Source of the DNA: CADEDV01 sp048498035
Lineage (GTDB): Bacteria; Bacteroidota; Bacteroidia; Chitinophagales; Chitinophagaceae
NCBI GenBank assembly: GCA_048498035.1
Contig: JBEHYT010000006.1
Location: 140,143-204,142 of the forward strand
Direction: 5' to 3'
Length of the DNA: 64,000 nt
The position numbers and the translations under genes were made by a program. A model generated the notes under the pieces. The model was not told the DNA's origin. It saw only the letters and a list, made by a program, of their open reading frames with translations, and did not search any database. This document shows positions 61,625 through 64,000 of the stretch, piece by piece; the first letter of the stretch is position 1; every line of letters begins with the position of its first letter.

Positions 61625-62805
61625 AAAAGAACAATACAGCATTGCTCGCAGCTGCGTTCCTGATGGCCACTTCAGCCATTGGTCCGGGTTTCCTGAACAA
61701 TACGGCCACATTTACCGGGGAATTGGGTGCCAGTTTTGGGTTTGTAGTGCTTGTATCTGTATTGCTGGATATTGGTGCGCAGATGAATATCTGGCGCGTG
61801 GTGATGATGAGTGGACAGCGGGCGCAAGACCTGGCAAACCGCGTATTACCCGACCTGGGTTACCTGCTGGCGGGGATGGTGGCGTTGGGTGGACTCGTTT
61901 TTAATATCGGGAATATTGCGGGATGCGGATTAGGGCTTGAGGTGCTGACGGGGCTGCCGGTGAAATGGGGCGCAGTGATCAGCGTTGGTATTGCGCTTTT
62001 TATTTTCTGGAGTAAGAATGCAGGCCGATCTGTAGACGTGTTGGTAAAAGTATTAGGAATAGCCATGCTGTTGCTGGTTTTGTATGTGGTGCTGTATTCC
62101 CGGCCGCCTGTTGAAGAAGCTGTAAAAAATACGCTGTGGCCCGATACTGTAAATATTAAAATGATCATTGCATTGGTAGGAGGTACTGTAGGCGGATATA
62201 TCAGTTTTGCCGGTGCGCACCGGCTACTGGATGCGGGCATTGGTGAGGCGCGTTCCACAAAGGAGTTGCTTCGCAAAGTGGACAAAAGTGCTGTTACAGG
62301 AATTGTGTTAACCTCATTGATGCGTTATCTCCTGTTCCTGGCTGCTTTTGGGGTGGTGGCATCCGGTGTGGTATTGGACACCCACAATGCTGCGGCTTCT
62401 GTGTTTCATGCTGCAGCGGGAAATATAGGATATCGCTTTTTTGGAATGGTGATGTGGGCTGCGGCCATTACTTCTGTAGTGGGCGCATCATATACGTCGG
62501 TTTCGTTTTGGAAAACATTTAGTCCCGCATTACAAAAAAGGGAGCGGTGGCTGATTACTGGTTTTATTCTTATATCGGCTATTATTTTTTTATGGCGTTC
62601 AGAATCTCCGGGGTTTCTGTTGGTAACAGCGGGTGCGTTAAACGGTCTTATTCTTCCGCTTGCGCTGGCGGTAATATTGGTGGCGGCTATGGGTAAACGC
62701 TTTTTTTCAGGTTACCGGCATCCCTGGTGGTTGCTGTTGGCGGGGTGGACGGTTGTTGGGGTGGTGGGATGGATGAGTGTGAATTATTTGCGTGGGTTGT
62801 TTTAA
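61621..62805 (+). CDS. NRAMP-family-like transporter without canonical metal ligands
   Basis: 394 aa, about 11 membrane helices with an NRAMP-like order. In TM1 the canonical Asp-Pro-Gly-Asn is Gly21-Pro-Gly-Phe (ATSAIGPGFLNNTA), so the metal-binding Asp is missing. In TM6 the Met-Pro-His site is replaced (GGTVGGYISFAGAHR). Its start overlaps pxpA by ATGA. Bacillus subtilis has an NRAMP homologue (ycsG) in its kip/ycsF operon. It is therefore more likely to carry 5-oxoproline or a related amino acid than a divalent cation; this is inference. Confidence 0.85.
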   Translation: MKKNNTALLAAAFLMATSAIGPGFLNNTATFTGELGASFGFVVLVSVLLDIGAQMNIWRVVMMSGQRAQDLANRVLPDLGYLLAGMVALGGLVFNIGNIAGCGLGLEVLTGLPVKWGAVISVGIALFIFWSKNAGRSVDVLVKVLGIAMLLLVLYVVLYSRPPVEEAVKNTLWPDTVNIKMIIALVGGTVGGYISFAGAHRLLDAGIGEARSTKELLRKVDKSAVTGIVLTSLMRYLLFLAAFGVVASGVVLDTHNAAASVFHAAAGNIGYRFFGMVMWAAAITSVVGASYTSVSFWKTFSPALQKRERWLITGFILISAIIFLWRSESPGFLLVTAGALNGLILPLALAVILVAAMGKRFFSGYRHPWWLLLAGWTVVGVVGWMSVNYLRGLF

Positions 62806-62814
62806 AAAACAAAA

Positions 62815-62840
62815 AGCCCTCCGACGTGGTCGGAGAGCCT
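62815..62840. terminator. Hairpin terminator between the pxp operon and the convergent L,D-transpeptidase-like gene
   Basis: Stem CTCCGAC / GTCGGAG with a GTG loop, flanked by AAAAAGCC on the left and GCCTTTG on the right. Bidirectional, modest T-tract. Confidence 0.65.
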
Positions 62841-62871
62841 TTGTATTCATCCATCCTTGTTGTGTGTCCAA

Positions 62872-63594
62872 TCAGGCGTTTAATATCTTAGAGTATTTCA
62901 GGTAGTTTTTATCTTTTGCGTAAATAAAAAGGCAACTTCCGTTTTTTATCAGGTTGATGAGTTTTCCGCTTTCAGCGCGGGGCACTGCCGGGCATCCATA
63001 ACTTCTACCCATATATGCATTTTGAAGGCGTTGCGGTCCGATATAATCTGCTCCGTGTACTACAATAGCGCGTTGCCATGCATTATTATTAAAGCCGGGT
63101 TCAAGACCGCGCATCCGCAGTGAAAGCCCGTTATTACCCTGGTATGTGGAGGCCGTGCTATAGAAGCCAAGGCTGCTTTGCAGCGATTCAGGTTTATTGG
63201 AAAAATGCGTGGCATAATCCAGGCCTGAATTTCTTCCGTGGGCAACGTATGTATTGATCAATACTTTTTGGTTAGTCATATCAATAACATACAGTCTTTT
63301 TTTATGCGATGACTGGCTGAGATCGCAGATGGTTAAATAGCTACCATCATGTACTTCATGATTGGCTACCAGTTTGAAATAACCTTTGCAGGCATATTCA
63401 AATGCGGGTTGTGAAAGACCGATTGATGCAAGATCAAGCGTCTCGTAAAGCTTCGTAAATGAACCGGAAATGCTGTAACTGGAGGAGCTCGTTGTAGCCG
63501 GGGCTGATGTAAAGCGCACTACGGGTTTGCCATTGAAGGAAGTAAATACCAGTAGCAGGCCACATAGGGATATGGATACAATGAGTTTTCGCAA
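62872..63594 (-). CDS. Murein L,D-transpeptidase catalytic domain family (YkuD_2) protein
   Basis: 240 aa with a signal peptide (1-20, SLCGLLLVFTSFNG). Catalytic region resembles YkuD_2: YVAHGRNSGLDYATHFSNKP, GLSLRMRGLEPGFNN, VVHGADYIG (His) and SYGCPAVP, with the nucleophilic Cys. It may cross-link or trim peptidoglycan peptides or attach proteins to murein. Single gene, convergent with the pxp operon. Confidence 0.88.
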   Translation of the reverse strand: MRKLIVSISLCGLLLVFTSFNGKPVVRFTSAPATTSSSSYSISGSFTKLYETLDLASIGLSQPAFEYACKGYFKLVANHEVHDGSYLTICDLSQSSHKKRLYVIDMTNQKVLINTYVAHGRNSGLDYATHFSNKPESLQSSLGFYSTASTYQGNNGLSLRMRGLEPGFNNNAWQRAIVVHGADYIGPQRLQNAYMGRSYGCPAVPRAESGKLINLIKNGSCLFIYAKDKNYLKYSKILNA

Positions 63595-63874
63595 GGGATA
63601 CAGATTTCGATTCCTTTAACGGAACCGGGAGCCAAATTATTACGTGTTTGTTAATATTTCAAACAACAAATACCTGTTTGTTAGTGAATTGCGAACAATT
63701 ACGTATGTAAGCTGCGGTGAATGCGTAAATGTAATCGTAATTGCCCGCGTTTGATAGATAACAGATGATAATTAAAAGGTAAAAATGAAAAAGTAAAAAG
63801 GGAAATTGAAGCGAGCAGATTTGCATCAGGAAAATTCCCAAGTAATCACGATATCACATTTTCCTAAACACTGT
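63595..63874. other. Gene-free upstream region of the L,D-transpeptidase-like gene
   Basis: AT-rich; a frame at 63659-63841 has low-complexity hydrophobic sequence and no start context, so it is not called. It should hold the promoter of the 62872-63594 gene. The dispersed repeat copy B follows. Confidence 0.5.
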
Positions 63875-64000
63875 TGTCCGGGGAAAATTTTAGCATATCC
63901 TATGAAGTTGGGCAATTGCATCGCTTGCGGCTTTTTTGCCTCCACGGCCGGCGGGCCGAGTTGCAGCTCCGGCGCTGTTTTTTGTGCTTGGCAGCGCCAT
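63875..64000 (-). repeat. ~125-bp dispersed repeat, copy B (cut by the window end)
   Basis: Reverse complement of 54645-54769. Begins with TGTCCGGGGAAAA and continues past the window edge. The edge nearest 64000 is the conserved 82-bp part, so the element is likely larger than what is visible. Confidence 0.8.

Noticed and set aside
63659..63841. 60-aa reverse frame
   Set aside because: Low-complexity AT-rich sequence without signal or motif; likely non-coding.
1..64000. CRISPR array, tRNA/rRNA genes, phage or complete IS
   Set aside because: None seen: no regularly spaced short repeats with unique spacers, no cloverleaf noticed by eye, no transposase or integrase frame.

Overview
The window is chromosomal DNA of a Bacteroidota bacterium, most likely family Chitinophagaceae. 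The evidence is carboxypeptidase-regulatory-domain/beta-barrel outer membrane proteins, LytTR/LytS pairs, ECF sigma factors without classical anti-sigma domains, DUF5606, TAnnTTTG-type -7 promoter boxes, few Shine-Dalgarno sites, and intergenic palindromes. No tRNA, rRNA, CRISPR array, phage or intact insertion sequence was found. Assignment below family level is not supported.

Layout. 1-3.2 kb: 5' end of a TCR/Tet-type MFS gene (leaving the window), an OmpA lipoprotein whose 3' end plus hairpin is tandemly triplicated, and a CPA1 antiporter. 3.4-10.6 kb: an outer-membrane beta-barrel protein, an AraC regulator, and a seven-gene run (ECF sigma, one-TM protein, CpxP-like, Spy-like, YHYH lipoprotein, YwqK-like lipoprotein, SCO). 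10.6-18.2 kb: one-domain asparaginase, a helical-repeat protein, UvrD/PcrA helicase, a LytTR/LytS pair. 18.5-22.2 kb: an Ala/Thr-rich secreted protein, a beta-barrel protein, GH25 lysozyme, small membrane proteins. 22.2-23.8 kb: a metal cluster (MerC, SCO, Fur family) with a palindrome in the merC promoter. 24-26.4 kb: M3 peptidase, DUF5606. 26.6-31.4 kb: a second beta-barrel protein followed by a second copy of the four-gene sigma/TM/CpxP/Spy cassette. 31.5-35.5 kb: second LytTR/LytS pair and small lipocalin-like and VOC proteins.

35.6-45.1 kb is mainly DNA replication and repair (polA, uvrB, recA) with mgsA and a yceI operon. 45.3-54.1 kb: PAP2 membrane protein, glucosaminidase-like protein, nhaA, rpoN, an MBOAT/DHHW O-acylation pair, a DegT aminotransferase. 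54.1-64 kb: repeat-rich spacer, GH10-like lipoprotein hydrolase, MarR regulator with an NTF2-like gene, DinB, radical SAM, the 5-oxoprolinase operon pxpBCA with an NRAMP-like transporter, and an L,D-transpeptidase-like protein.

The most interesting signals are: (i) the two paralogous sigma/TM/CpxP/Spy cassettes, each behind a beta-barrel gene and each preceded by the same non-coding 9-mer, one of them extended into a possible periplasmic metal (copper?) operon; (ii) a 12-bp palindrome inside the promoters of two operons 13.5 kb apart, a likely operator of the MarR protein; (iii) an NRAMP-like carrier lacking the metal ligands, coupled to 5-oxoprolinase; (iv) a family of CTAACCC...GGGTTAG palindromes with co-varying arms, one of them tandemly amplified with the end of a gene.
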